DNA of 64,000 bases from Sabethes cyaneus (lineage: Eukaryota > Arthropoda > Insecta > Diptera > Culicidae). Below, in pieces: positions 1 to 12,738 of the stretch; the stretch's first letter is position 1; each line of letters starts with the position of its first letter. The stretch lies in contig NC_071355.1 of NCBI RefSeq assembly GCF_943734655.1, forward strand, positions 54,832,949 through 54,896,948. The letters run 5' to 3'. A model generated the notes under the pieces. It was not told the DNA's origin, did not search any database, and was given only the letters and a program-made list of their open reading frames with translations. A program made the position numbers and the translations under genes.

Positions 1-1443
1 GCTCACAATCCACTACCGGGACTCTATTCGAGATTCGAGATTCGGGATCTAAAAACTAGAAAAAAAATGCAAGGAAAAAACTACATTCGATCACACTTCA
101 CCCATGCCATTATAGCTTATATATTGATCAAAATCATCACAAACGTTTATCTTTTGTTTTAACACAGCTCACAGTTCTACACACTCGCAGCACATCGAAT
201 CAGTTTTAAACTTTTATTTAACTGTCTCTGATTCCGCTGTTTAACAACACTAGCCAAATGCCGGATGATGTTGCGTCCACTACTACACCTCGGGGAGGGG
301 TTAAGCTCGCACTAGAAAGCCCTCCAGGTGCGCAAAAGCTCAGACTTCCGATCAACTTTTGAGCTGAACCACATCAACAACCGGGTTCCCTACATTAATT
401 TTGTTTTCCCATACATTTGCAGTGTGTCTACAGCTTCAACTAAGCTTAGCCTAGCGTATGATTTGATGATGAAGTCTAACCATTCACAACACGTTCTGTT
501 TTGTTTCTTTCCAATTTTGAATTTAGCAAACTGGGTATAGAATATTTCTTTTTTTTTTCATATCTTTTCTTATATTTTTCCTATTCACCCTTTTTTGCAA
601 TTTTGGTTTATAATAATGATAGCACGCTCCACAGCGTTTCGCATGCCTCAAGTGTATAGTTTTAGTGTATAATAAGTTTTTTTTTGTTTTATTAATTTGT
701 CGTTTATAGTGGTCTGCATGCATGCATATTGTATGCATTCGTCACAAGTTTTTTTTTTCTTGTTTATGTAATATAAAAACTAAGTGTTATTGCTTATCAG
801 TTTTTTTATTGCGCCTTGCCCAGCGCTCATTATTTTACATAAAATATTTGAAGATCTCTGTGAGTGACAAAATGTTTTGCTGTTTTGTTTTAAGTGTACA
901 TGTATGTGTATGTGTATAAATTTATACAGTTATCTTTCCGCATCAAAAATTAAAACACTTTTTTGTTTTTTCTCAATCGATTCTAGAAATCAAGTATTGT
1001 CGTTTTAGTTCATTGTTCCTGCCCCTGCCCGCTCTGGGAAAGAACACACTCCTTCGCAGGAATTGTCTATTATTTCTGGAGCCACTTCCCTTTGCAGGCA
1101 AATTTTGCAAACCAAGAAAGCACGAAAATTCAAGGGAAAATTAGAAAATTAACGATACTGACAGTAATTTAACAAATCACTGTAGAACAATAAAAGTGAG
1201 TTGCATTCGAAGAAAGTATGTTGCTTTTGAGCAATTTCACGCGACATTAGCCATATGCTGAACATGATTCAATGATTTTTTACAACTATGCTGGCGGCTA
1301 ACCAAACAGATTTGCAATGATGTATACGGACTTGTTCGGTTTTAATTCGAATGAAAAAGATCTTAGTCCTAACGAAAATTTTCCAGCAATCATAAAACAA
1401 CTAGCAATGTAACTAAATCTACTATGTTGGCTTTTTAACTTGT
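1..1443. other. Non-coding AT-rich DNA
   Basis: No reading frame with recognisable domains and no clear repeat. The stretch has homopolymer T runs near 545-560, 680 and 750. It lies far downstream of the musashi stop codon (musashi runs right to left), so it could be distal 3' untranslated region or intergenic DNA; the sequence does not decide. Confidence 0.5.
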
Positions 1444-1551
1444 CCGGAATTCAATTCAAAGCATTTCCGATGTTCCCCAAGGCCTTCATTTGGGATCTCT
1501 TTTCTTTGTTTGGTATTTAAACATTTCTTTTATTATTAAGAAGCTTTAAAA
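1444..1551 (+). pseudogene. Non-LTR reverse transcriptase relic (VPQG block)
   Basis: A short decayed match to the reverse transcriptase block that normally reads SGVPQGS-LGPLLF. The frame survives only in pieces around 1470-1530 and is followed by a YLN-like stretch. It is the same family as the better-kept copy at 4491-4588; the two share about 100 bp of similar sequence. No endonuclease, catalytic YxDD box or poly(A) tail is visible. An ancient fragment, not a gene. Confidence 0.55.
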
Positions 1552-2329
1552 AAATTTGTTTTGGCAAATAAGATCAGAATATAAGCATTCTTCTTCCACT
1601 GGACAGTAAAATTAATTATTTTCTGTCTGTGGCAAGCAGGTTAATCGCAGTATGGTTCTCACTTCTCACATAAGTACGCCAAAAGTGAGAAGTTGAAAAA
1701 AGTCGCTTTTTCCTCAAACACCGGTAAGGCTAAAAAATATTACTTTTTCTAGCGACCTAATTCCTACCACAAGACGTATATGCCAATATAACATAAAACG
1801 TTTTGGTTGGATACTACAATCTAATTATTATCAAACATTGACAGTTTCGGTGTAATTTTCTATCAATCGATTATCTGCAAAAAGCCGAAGTCTGCCTGCC
1901 TTTTTGTTGCAAAATTGGTTTTTTGACAGCTGTAAAGAAACTCATAAAGCCAGTCCGAATTGCAGTGAGTGAAACCACGATACAACTTGTTGGCTGCGCA
2001 ACATCTCTTTTAAAACCGCTTTAAATATCCCCACAAAAAGGCGTAACGATACATTGCACAGTGGGGGGGGGGGGGTGGTCTTTGAAAAAAAAAACTTTTT
2101 CTCAATGACTCATTTCTTCGCATAACATATATTCTTCTAAGGATTCCGGTGACGTCGTGCTTGTTCATGGCATGCACATTTTTGTAATAGCTTTGGCCCA
2201 CTGAAAGGTCCCAACAAAACACATCTCGTATATTAATGTATGAAAACCATCCTAAATGTCTCTAAACAAAATCGAAATCGTACACAAAGCTTATAAAAAC
2301 GCAACTTAGTTTATATTCAAACGTACGAA
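1552..2329. other. Non-coding DNA with a 13-G run
   Basis: No coding signal. A run of 13 G (2063-2075) followed closely by a run of A is the only striking feature. Poly-G runs recur in this window inside MITE and Helitron-like repeats, but here no flanking repeat is recognised. Confidence 0.5.
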
Positions 2330-2575
2330 ATGATGACATCTGATTTACTTACGATTTTCGTCGCAGAATTGTATAGCATTATGGAGCTAATCATGTTGAG
2401 TCGGATCTCATTGTATACAAACACTTATGAATGTGAATTGTTTACACATAATCTGCAGTACGTATATCGCCTCCAAAACAGTACGCATATGCTGATTTCG
2501 TGCATCGAATGCGATTTTTCTAGATATATATCGGTACATAATTCTCAGTTGTTACTTTGATATACGTACGAAAAT
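2330..2575 (+). repeat. Dispersed repeat, copy 1 (inverted copy at 52.1-52.4 kb)
   Basis: The segment around the motif TATATCGCCTCCAAAA (about 2461-2476) matches, as reverse complement, the segment at 52140-52440, with similarity on both sides (a TACGATTTTC-like block upstream, a GCATATGC-like block downstream). Both copies are diverged. The boundaries are rich in TATA and CGTA palindromic words, which suggests a MITE, but no target duplication could be fixed. Confidence 0.5.
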
Positions 2576-4071
2576 GTTTGCTGGTTTATTTTACCCTAGT
2601 TTTCTCGATAGAATGAGATGATGTAAAAGTCAACATCTCTAGAATTTGTGGGGCTGAAATCGATCTTTTTTCACCATTAAAAAGATTTTATGGTTCCGTG
2701 CGTTGATTTACGGCACATGATTATTTCCTGATGTTTTGATCAAAGAGATGCATTTGACCCTATTTTAAACAATGTAAAAGAGAAAATCTCTGCATATACC
2801 GCTGGTCTAGATACAATTGTTATCAAAAGAAAGATATTTTCATATGCATTCTCACAACTTGGTGTTTTTTACAGCATCTGTAGCTTTTTCGTGGTTTTGG
2901 TCAAACGAACGCTTATTGCCCTATTTTTTGTGACGTTATTCAAGAAAATTAGGGCAAAAAATAACTTTTTATGGTGCAAAAACGTTGATTTTAATCAGGC
3001 GAATTTCATTCAAACATATTGACTTTCACAGCTCATTTCTATCAAAAACACTGGGGTAAAATGCCCTTCATTTTGCTAAACACAAGCATTGAAGTTATTC
3101 TCATTGCTTGTCTAACCGCAACGAACAAATTAGTTTTATAGTGCTCTTGAGACGCTTATCCGTTGACTCAATAGACGAAAAATACTGCTACTATAATGAA
3201 GCGTAAGGTAAAGAACCTATTTTAAGCAATCTAAGCGGATCACTGGTTGTTTTACCTTATTATAAACGATGGGTTGACTAAGTGGACTATATCTGCATAG
3301 CACTCTTCTTGTTAGCTTTAGTTTTTCAAGCTGTTATCAATGGAAGTCACTATAGTTAAGCTAAACTTCTGATTTTTTACACTAAAAAATGAAACGCTGG
3401 AACTAATTTCATCAGTTTGAAGTCGCATTATTAAAATGGGCCACCAGGGTGCTTTTTAAGCAGTCCTTACTTTTACTGACTTTTACTTCTACAGGTTTTA
3501 GTTTCAATGTATTGCAAACTTGTCCCGAATTGTCACTGTGACCATGACATCAAATAACGCAAGCCCTTACATGTCTACTACAATTTGTTATGTGAAAATT
3601 GAGTGCTTGACTTTTGGAAATGCTGTGCTCAAAGTAGCGAAGTGGAGATCCTTTTCAGCATATTTCTTGTCACAAACACAGTAAATTGTGCTTGAATGAA
3701 TTTCATTTATGGTTAAACCCCTGATTAATCCGTTCCTTACCCTAATTAGGGTGAAACATCGCCAATGTTTCCTTGCGGTAGGCAATAACGACATTCTAGC
3801 ATTTTTTCTTAGCCCTCTAACAAAAATTTTTGCTATTTCATCACAGTAAAACATAAGTTGCAAAAACGAAGCAATTTTCAACGCGTTTGAAGGTCACAGA
3901 ATACAGCTAGAATAAATTTGCCGGGCAGTTGAATAATCGAATTTATTCATTTTGTTTTAATAAAACTAATTTTCTAAACTTGCACTATTTCCGATAAAAT
4001 TTAAGGCGCATTTGCTTCATATCTATGAAAATTCTCGAATATATTCGAATTCCTGTAAATTCTGTTGTTTT
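2576..4071. other. Non-coding AT-rich DNA
   Basis: No recognisable gene, RNA or transposon. Small open frames on both strands have no domain signature and no splice-site support. Confidence 0.45.
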
Positions 4072-4170
4072 GCACGGGAGGAGTTCAGCATCGTTTGCTT
4101 TTGTACCTCGTTCGTTGCAAAAATCAACGTTTTTCCGCAGTCGAGACAATTGCACAGTTGTAAATTCGCA
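4072..4170 (+). repeat. Short dispersed repeat shared with 47.1 kb
   Basis: The segment beginning near GGAGTTCAGCATCG and ending near ACAATTGC(A/G)CAGTT is present again at 47097-47186 in the same orientation with moderate divergence. Its element type is unknown. Confidence 0.5.
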
Positions 4171-4284
4171 CTGGTAATTGTTAATAATAATTTGTACATC
4201 AATCAATTCTTCAATCAACTTTTTTATAATTCTCAACTTTTTTAATTTTTATGTGAATAATTATAAATTAGAAGATGAAGTATA

Positions 4285-4490
4285 TCTAGGGATCAAGCCC
4301 AGTTTGGTGATTAGTATTCACGCACCTCACTTCGAATTCAAATCCCAACTTTGCAAATCACGATTTCCCAAGTTCCCTATATTCCATGCAAAAAAACTAT
4401 TTAAATTTACTGTCGGATCTGCGGAAAATGCTTTTTTTTTCGAAATTATTTCTAAAATAAAAAAAATTAGGGTAGCAGCCAGCCATTCAA
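4285..4490 (+). mobile_element. tRNA-derived SINE-like element, copy 1
   Basis: The stretch has an A-box-like segment (TTTGGTGATTAGTATTC, about 4300), a B-box-like segment (TTCGAATTCAAATCCCAA, about 4330) and a shared 3' body with the block CTATTTAAATTTRCTGTCG. A tail includes GGTAGCAGCCAGC. A second copy lies at 5063-5265. The order of A box, B box and common tail fits a tRNA-derived SINE; internal promoter activity is inference. Confidence 0.5.
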
Positions 4491-4588
4491 TTCAAGTCAC
4501 TTCTGGTGTCCCCCAAGGGCTTTATTTGGGACCTCTTCTTTTTGTCTGGTATTTAAACAATGTTTCTTGTATTCTCAAGAAACTATAA
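4491..4588 (+). pseudogene. Non-LTR reverse transcriptase fragment (SGVPQG)
   Basis: Translated in frame with 4178-4588, this stretch reads TSGVPQGLYLGPLLFVWYLN followed by a stop. It is the conserved block before the catalytic Y/FADD box in Jockey/I-type non-LTR retrotransposons. The rest of the polymerase is missing on both sides. The left side joins directly to the SINE-like repeat, so the junction may be an insertion or a chimeric retrotransposition product. Related relics lie at 1444-1551, 26417-26497 and 53005-53130. Confidence 0.65.
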
Positions 4589-5062
4589 AGCAGTGTTACT
4601 ATTCGATGAAAAAAGTACTGATTCGGTTCTAAATACATACTATCAAAGATGATTCCAAAACGTTAAATTCTCTGGCAATTCTTTTATGAGAGTGATAGAA
4701 AAGCAAATTAACAGTCATGTTTTTTCATGCATGAATTGATCGCAGGAGATGCAATAATCAAACACGATTACATACATTCAAAATACAAAATCTCTCTCGG
4801 CTTATTAACAGTGATGAACAATGAGTGCAAGATCGTGATACCGAGAAATTATTTGAGAGCGTAATCAATTCATATTTTTTCACCAACTTTTGTGTCGGTG
4901 ATTTTTCGCGAGCGAATACGTAAGAGAGAGTTATCATTTATCGAGATTTGAATCAATGATGAGATGGCAATGACCAACCATCGCGATGAAATTTAACCAC
5001 ATTGCTTTAGAATACTAATTTTTATGCACTTAATTGAAATTTGGAATATGAATTCCAACTCA
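4589..5062. other. Non-coding AT-rich DNA
   Basis: No gene or repeat recognised between the reverse transcriptase relic and the second SINE-like copy. Confidence 0.45.
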
Positions 5063-5265
5063 AGCCTCAAGTGTAATGATTAGTATTTACGTCTGCCACG
5101 TCGAGTTCAAACCCCAACCACAAATAAATCACGAATGGGCCAAGTGACTATAATAGAAATAAAAAAACGACTATTTAAATTTGCTGTCGAACCGGTGGAG
5201 AATGCTTTTTCTTCTAAAACAATATTACAATAATAAAAAATTTAGGATAGCAGCCAGCATATGCA
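5063..5265 (+). mobile_element. tRNA-derived SINE-like element, copy 2
   Basis: Shares with 4285-4490 the A-box-like segment (GTAATGATTAGTATTTACG), the B-box-like segment (GAGTTCAAACCCCAACC), the CTATTTAAATTTGCTGTCG block and the GGATAGCAGCCAGC tail. The B box here is closer to the polymerase III consensus than in copy 1. It lies about 0.8 kb from copy 1 in the same orientation. Confidence 0.55.
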
Positions 5266-7822
5266 TTTATAGCTTTCGTTAAAAATTGATAAGATGGATA
5301 AAACCGACTACATTTGTCTGATTTAAACGTTAAAATTGCTCTTAACTCACTGACTGTGTTTGAATCATACGTTGTTGGGTGATAAAGTAATAAAATCCAA
5401 TTTTTCAAGGCTGATCATACGATCATGAGATTTAACGTAAAAAAGTTATAGAGAATAACGCAGACGTTGACGGCATGAAAAAAGGTGTTTAGATTCCATC
5501 TTCACCCACATACATTCTTTATATGTAGGAGAAAACCTTGAGTAAAACGCCATCAACTTTAAAACTACTTAAACCAATGCGTAAACTTTACTCCGAATTA
5601 CAAAAACGCATGGTTTGCGCAGTAGAATTGAACAGGAACATTTGAACGCAATTTTCCTAAAGTATTGCTTCCACAAATATATGTATAATAACAACTATTA
5701 GTAGCTAAATGACGCTGTGTTCATTTTTTGTTTGTTTGTTTGTTTTTGTTCCAAGAATAGAGTTTTCCACAGTTAAAAGCTTCCCGTCGATTTACTTTCC
5801 TAATACAGAGATTGCTTGAGAAAACGTTATCGTTTCTGTCTAGTTTAGTTTTTTTTTGTTGATTTTTTTTGTTGCTTTAATTTTTTGTTTCGGTACAAGT
5901 TGGCGACATGTGAGGAAAAAGTCTATCGTGATTGCATTTTTCTGTTAGTTCGTGTATGCGCGGCGTGAGCTTGTGTTTTGTGTGTTGTTGTTTGTAGCCT
6001 ACAATTAAAATACAAGTGAGAGAAGTCAGCGCGGTATTCTGTGATGTGATGTGTCCCTGGCTGTACCTGTACCTGTACCTGTACACGGGAGATTGAAGAA
6101 GGAAAAGTGCGTAGAAAAGCTGCCGGTTAATGGGTTTTGCCAACCGCATTTCAGTTGAGCATTCTAGATGATGAGTTTTTCCTCTGTTTTATTAATTAGG
6201 CGTGTTGCCACTTTCAATTGCAATCACTGCCCAGCGAAGTTTATAGTTCTTGTAATAACTATTTCAGCGCACGCTAGCTTTAAATACTGGTGATTAACCT
6301 ACTTTGACTGACTTGGCTTGAGTAAAATTAAATCCTGTTTTGTTTGTTTGTTTGCTTGGTTTCTGTATGGCTTTATACCCTTTGAAATAAGAGTAACATT
6401 TTTGTAGCATTTCTTAAAAGATTGTGTTTTACTTGGAGTTGGTAATTATTAGTCCAACACTCAGCTTTAATTCACTGTTTTTCTTTTGTCTATATACACG
6501 CATGCCTATTTGCTGTTAGATTATTTACTACGTTTGTTTTAAAATTGATCAAAACTGCAAAATTCAAAATTCGATGGGATATTTTTCATACAGTGTTCTT
6601 TCTTTTCTAATTTGTTATTTTATAAATCATGTAATGATCGGTTGCACAACGTTTGTCCTTGCCATAAAAGCTCTTGTTTTCTTGTTTTATTTTATGTTAT
6701 TTTGTCGGTTGTTCTCTAGATTTAAATTCAATTTTAAGAAGACTTGAGTTACCAGCTACATGGGATTGTTCTGTCTCGTATCGTTTGCTTTTGCGTTTTT
6801 GTTTGGTTTGGTCCACGCAACTGTCTGTTTTATTTTTTGAGCATATTTGTGTGAGTAATTGTAATTGTACATTTGTTACTTTTTACATGAATAACAAACA
6901 GTAACAACAGTTCCCGATAAACGACAAGGAATCTGAAAACGTTTTTTTTACGATAGCTTTAATTACCCCACCACATTTAATTGTGTCTATTTTAAACTCA
7001 AACAGCGAAGAAAGATATTTTTGTAGTGTTTTTGGTGCACTCAAAATTCAACCTCTCAAAAATCAATCACGGCTGTTGCTGTATCGAATCATCCTAAGAA
7101 ATATAAGTTTGCACGCGTTTCGCAGTTCGAAATCCAACGACTAACGTAACTAGCAACAGCATTGAGGTGTAAACAGTTGGTTTGCTACCCGCAATTTCCG
7201 GGTTGAAATGTACTTTTCGATCACATCCGCGCACCGAAAGGGTACGCGCGCATTGCGCATCTTTATTTTATTTTTTTTGTTATCGAATGTTTTCTTTTTT
7301 TCTACTAATAATTTTATCAGGTATAGCTAAATTTGATTTTCTGACATCACTTATGTACTTAACTTGCCTATGGAAGAACGTTGTCTTTATTAATCTCAGT
7401 AATTCGGAATATATAACTCTTTTTCAATGCTTTGAATTGTTTGTTCGATTAGCTTTTTTTTATACGCATAGTTAATGGATATGTTCAATTTAGCTTCACA
7501 AGTCTTCCTAGTAACAGTATTAGGTTAGGATGTGAACATCTATATATAAATAATACGCTAAAACGGTGGATATTGTCATAATACAGAGGGATTTAGTCAA
7601 TCAATACTTCAAGTTAAAATACACTAACTACTATCAATTGTCGAAAACTGTAAGAAATGTACATCAACAATTTAATCGAACGTCAAAAAAGTTTATCATT
7701 AAAAGGTGTAAACTCCACTGGAACTAAAATAATCATGCTGGTTGGCTGCGATACTGAATTAAACCGTTTTATAATAGGAGACGAAAACTACTTTTGCTAT
7801 TTCGGCTCGTTTATCGAATGGG
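5266..7822. other. Non-coding DNA with small simple repeats
   Basis: No gene recognised. It contains a short hexanucleotide array (TGTACC)n at 6062-6083 and TTTG repeats near 5730 and 6335. No transposon is recognised. It is antisense to, or downstream of, musashi depending on how far the musashi 3' end extends. Confidence 0.5.
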
Positions 7823-7830
7823 TATATAAA
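7823..7830 (+). promoter_or_regulatory. TATA box of candidate secreted-peptide gene
   Basis: TATATAAA lies 55 bp upstream of the ATG at 7878. A start site about 30 bp downstream would fall near 7853-7868, where a CAGT initiator-like word occurs. That would leave a 5' leader of only 10-25 nt, as is common for small secreted-peptide genes of flies. Confidence 0.4.
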
Positions 7831-7877
7831 TAAAAGATAATACTCTACTAAATCCTACAATCGAAACAGTACTATTC

Positions 7878-8144
7878 ATGTTTTATTTACTATGTCTAAT
7901 TGCGGGTTTTTTGGGAAATGCAATCCCGTACAAACTTATACTTCAAGGTGAGAATTGAAACTATAAAATTTTAATCATTGAAAACAGCAGAACCCTTTTT
8001 GTTTGCTGTGGAATTATCCATCAGTCGGTTGCAGCTGCAGCGGATTTGTTTGCTTGTTATCCAACTCAACAGCATGCACCCGAGTGCTATGGATATAAAA
8101 CACTAAAAACGGGAAAGCAATCGATATCAAGACAGACGGAATAG
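7878..8144 (+). CDS. Candidate small secreted peptide, two exons
   Basis: Exon 1 (7878-7947) encodes MFYLLCLIAGFLGNAIPYKL and a few more residues. This is a textbook signal peptide with a short hydrophobic core and a probable cut after GNA, before IPYK. It ends at a good donor (AAG|GTGAGA). Exon 2 begins after the acceptor GCTGCAG at 8041, phase compatible, and runs to a TAG at 8142-8144. An acceptor 6 nt earlier keeps the frame and adds two alanines. The predicted protein is 57 residues, and the mature part carries two cysteines (AC and EC, ten residues between). The intron would be 93 nt, typical for insects. A TATA box lies upstream. I recognise no family. If the intron is not removed, the frame stops after LILQGEN, 26 residues. 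Support is the combination of TATA box, signal peptide, donor, acceptor and frame; no homology is claimed. It could be chance in AT-rich DNA. Confidence 0.4.
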
Positions 8145-11100
8145 AAAAGAAGTGATACTGCGCTTTCGGGAATATCTACACATATTGACGACTGCGAACT
8201 CCACTGAAAGGGGACTTCATTAGTCTACAGTCCAAAAATGCTGCCAAAACAAAGGCCGTGCTAACAAAGAAAGGGAAATAGATAAGCGGGGATTTTTTTT
8301 CTATCTTACATAAACAAATTGATAAAAGTAACAGGAACGTGCAGAATTTAAAATGAAACACGAGCGTCTAATTATTTACTTTTTTTGGTAATGAATTAAA
8401 AAAGCCGCTACATGAACAAAAACTACAAATAAACTATTTTAGCATCTCTGTATGAAATACTGCATATATGGCGACCGTCACATTAATGACGGTATAAGTA
8501 GGTCTTTGTTCGAAAAATGACTTAAAATTATATTAATCTCGACAATGTTTTCACAATGAATGTAGGGGCGTTGTCAATATTATAAACCAAAACTTGAAAA
8601 ATGGAATGGAATAAGTTTTTGTAATATAAAAAGATGCCTAAAAGATCTTACATAATTAGTATTCACAATTTAAAACAATCAATTCTAACCAATATTTTTA
8701 AAATCAAATCACTTGTGCAAATTATAACGTATAAAAAGCACAACATAACAGCGAAACACAAATGACACTTGACATCCACTTGCCCGAAACCACACTCTCC
8801 TCGCTTTAAAACTCTTGATTGTACTCCCCATAAAAAAACCGGCCCGCTTTTGAAAACGATCTAGCTAGTTGAAGAATGCATCATCGCCTGCATTGCTGCC
8901 TAGAAAGAACTGGAAAAGCCGCTCCAGCCATATTCTACCTAACCTAAAATGATACGCTTTACAATCTAATTTCGCAAACTTAAAACTCTAAGGTTAAAAT
9001 TATCCAAGTGTCACTAAGTCACTACGAGTTAAGGGGAAACAAGACAGTCTTGATACATCGGAAAGGACCGAACCCTGCATCACACATCCGTGCGGCGCGC
9101 GCATGCTGCATTTACTTATAAAGTAGGTAGTATACTACTATCCACAATTAAATAGACAGAGAGAGACCCAAGCTGGCACAACCTAGCAGGGAAGGACCTT
9201 ATCACACTTACGCAGTTTGCCGCAATTATCACACTGGCACAGTTTTTTTTTCGTTTCGGCACTTCCGTTCTCGAAAGATTCCCGTTCGCATTCAATGGTA
9301 CCAATCGTAAAAGCGGGAAAGTGAAAGACCAAGTTATACACTAAGGTTGGAATGGCTCCTGCTTCTACTTTTGAACTATGTATGAACGAGCAGGATTAGC
9401 CTCGAATCGCTCAACGCAACTCACTCAACAGTGTGCCTCGGAAAACAATCTGCAATTGGGCGAGAAACGAAGGAAAACAAATCATGTAAAATGATAGGAT
9501 AGGCGACTAGAATTGATTAGTTGATGCTGGTTGTTAGCTGTTTCCAGAGGCTAGCTGTACAGGAAATATAACGGTTGAAGCTTTTCATGCTAGTAGTTAA
9601 ATCAGCCCAAAAATTGCATTATTAATAGTTAAGTTACATACGATTGATTGAAAGTGTTGCTCGGCAACGTGATGACACTTGTTTTCCAAGCCCATTTGTT
9701 TTAAGTAAAAGAGCAGAACACCAAAGTGGAAAACCGAGCTATAAATAGCCGTAAATATTGGTCCGACTGCCAACAGAGTGAAATCAAAGTAAGTCTATTA
9801 ATAACCCAAACTGCCAAAGCGAAATGCACCAGAACTGCCAAATACCGCCGGTGACGGCCGGAACGTATCATCGTTGTAATTTTTCTAGTCATTCTCCTAT
9901 AATAACTCATGAATGATTTAAATGTCAACCTTTCGTGTACAGCAGCAGCCGACTCGCTCGTGTGCGGTGCAATGGGGTAAAACCGATATCATCGCGCCGT
10001 AATCTGCTGTAATAGTAGGTGAAAGCTGCCAGGAAAAACTGAAACATCTTGCATGACCACCTTCCGATTCGAATGAAACGTTCAGCATGACTTCAGAAAA
10101 GGAGCTTATTCATTTTTCTTAGGTCAATCAATCATAACAACTCAAGACTAATTGTTGAAAACGAAGTATGTTTTTAAAACAAGCGAAATTTTTAAAAAAT
10201 CATAACACGAAATAATACTAACAATATAAAAATAATATAATTATGTTGATTCATACAAATAAAAATGATATGGTGATAAATACCTCAAAAGTTTTTCTTC
10301 TAAAACCCGATTTTAGGATGATTGCTCCATCTATTCTCAGAAAAAAAAATAAAAATTTGCAGGAAATCGATGTACATTTTTTCTGCAACTTTTGCTTGGA
10401 CACCGGTCCACTACAAACAATATTAACAATATGATTAATCTATGAAAAAAGAATGCTTTCCTTCCTGACACGTGCAAAATTTCATTCAAATCAGAGAGGG
10501 TCAAGTTGAACCGTTTGCTAATTGCACCTAGAATTGCTCCGTCCGCTGCTGAGCAACAATGCGCGGATTTTTAATTAAAGACCGAAACATTCTGAAACAA
10601 AACGATACGATTTTGCCCCGTTGGACCCGTCAGACAGGGAATGAGCTCAGTGTCACTCACGTTTTGCCTTTCTTTCGACTCAGCCAGGCAGGAATCCGCA
10701 ACGCACGGGATATATAGTGTTACATAAACAGGCGCTAATTATGTGCGGACATGATCCGCCGAACAGCTGACGGATCTGTTTCGAAGGGAAACGGTAGCGC
10801 AATTTTCCCGCCAATACATACTCTAGATACAGGTAGTAACACACATATATGTTAGGTGAGGAATGTAGTTTACACAGTGCAGTGGACAGAGTTGTTCTGT
10901 GATTAGTTTAGCATTTTCGCAGCGAAAAATTAGTAAAAATAAAAATACACAGAGTGTGGATTTGTTGCTTAGTTTATTTGGAAAATAAAAAAAATAAAGT
11001 AGATAGATAGATATTTCATTAAGAACGTAAGCACTAAAACTAAACATAAATTAGATAAAAGCGTTGTTATGATAAATTGTCAGCTTTGGATAATTATTAA

Positions 11101-12738
11101 ATAATCCCTTCATAATATACACTGCTAACTCAAATAATACACGAAACTACAATGAAAAGCTAATGACACGGTCATCGACGAAATGCATTGAAATAAAAAC
11201 AAGTTGGACTGATTGATAGTGGTATTATACACCATACATATGGTCACGGTTCGGCCTTCGAAGTTAGAATCAAACCAACTTAAACTAAAAGGTGGCTCAT
11301 ACGTACTGCCGCCACACTAAGTAGGTAGTGAAAATGCATTGCAAGTGAATAAAGTAAGCAAGTTAAAACAAATGACATAAATACACCATCCATCACACAT
11401 TCACAGATAAACGTAAAAGCTAAACTAAAATAAAATTTATCCGAATTTTATTTGTACTTGTGGTATACCACGTAAGTAACTACATGCTAGAGGGAATACT
11501 GCAATAATTAGATGCTCGTTTTTTGCGTAAGTTTCCACACATATAGAAACGTAAGAAGTCAAACTAATCAATACTATTATGATAGGTTGAAACATAAAAT
11601 CTCAATTGAACGATGAGGAATATCAATGAAATGAAACCAAGATCTTGCTGGGTTGGTTTATTTAGGATGAATGATCGAGTTTTGCCAAGGTCAACCGAAT
11701 GAACCGAGCAAAAGTCGATCATTTCCAGGGGAGAGTGGAGGGCAAAAGAAACAATAAATTTGAAAACTAGAAAAAATAATAAATCTTAAGGAGGCTAGAG
11801 TAATATTTATACAAAGCGACAGATGTGTCTAGGAGTTAACGAACAAACCGAGAATATTAACTTGTGAGAATAGCTACTAGAGTTAAGAATACTGGCCCCA
11901 AAACAATGCAAAAGGCCTTAAAAATAATTAGAGGTTGATTTGATTCAAACTAGGTTATTGTATTAATGAGTGCTATTTTTGTTTTGTTTTGTTCATGAGA
12001 TCCATTTAGCTATTCCTATTTTTCGTGTAACCGTTAACTTCACTGCCGGCCAAGTGTCGTCGATGCGGGCATCTTCCTAACTAGCTACTGCCAAGTTACA
12101 CGCTGCTATCTTGATTTCATTCTACTGAGCAATAAGTTGCAACCAATCTCACGTTAAGAAACATGGATACATAGAGAAAGAGTTAGGGGAAACAAACGCT
12201 TTGCGATTAGGTGCTAACGAAGTAAAATGATAGGCAGTTGCTTTTCATGTAGTATTTTGGAATGGACAAGAGCTTTTCTGAATATAAACATACATTATGT
12301 AGGGTACCATTATTGCTACGATATGAAACCTAAATCTTAAGTAGTGTTTTACGACTGATTCGGAAGCTTAGTGTTGGAGTATTCATTAAACAGTTTCATA
12401 CAAAAAACTCTCCGACATTCCCGGTTTACGAAACAATACTACTCTTTACAAACAAACGTTAGACTAAGCATAAAATGAAACAGAAAGTTATTATAGTTCG
12501 ACTGTTACTGTTACACGAATCACGCGACCTTATTTACTGGTATAGGTAGAGCGATAGCTGGTCGCGTGATGATGAAGGGATGAACCTTTCTGATACTGAA
12601 ATTCGTCTCACTTTTGCAAAGTGTTATGTTTGTCCACACATTAAAAACGAACAATGAACCGTTATTGTTTACTAGGTTGCTTTTAAGTTGCTCGGTGAGA
12701 AAGCACTAAGAACATTACTAAAAGGGGGAAGCGGAAAA
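8145..12738. other. Non-coding DNA downstream of musashi, possibly its long 3' UTR
   Basis: About 4.6 kb with no recognised gene or transposon immediately downstream of the musashi stop (musashi is transcribed leftwards). Several poly(A) signals on the - strand can be read as TTTATT on the + strand, so the true 3' end cannot be chosen by eye. Musashi genes often have long 3' UTRs, so part of this stretch is probably transcribed; that is inference. Confidence 0.45.
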
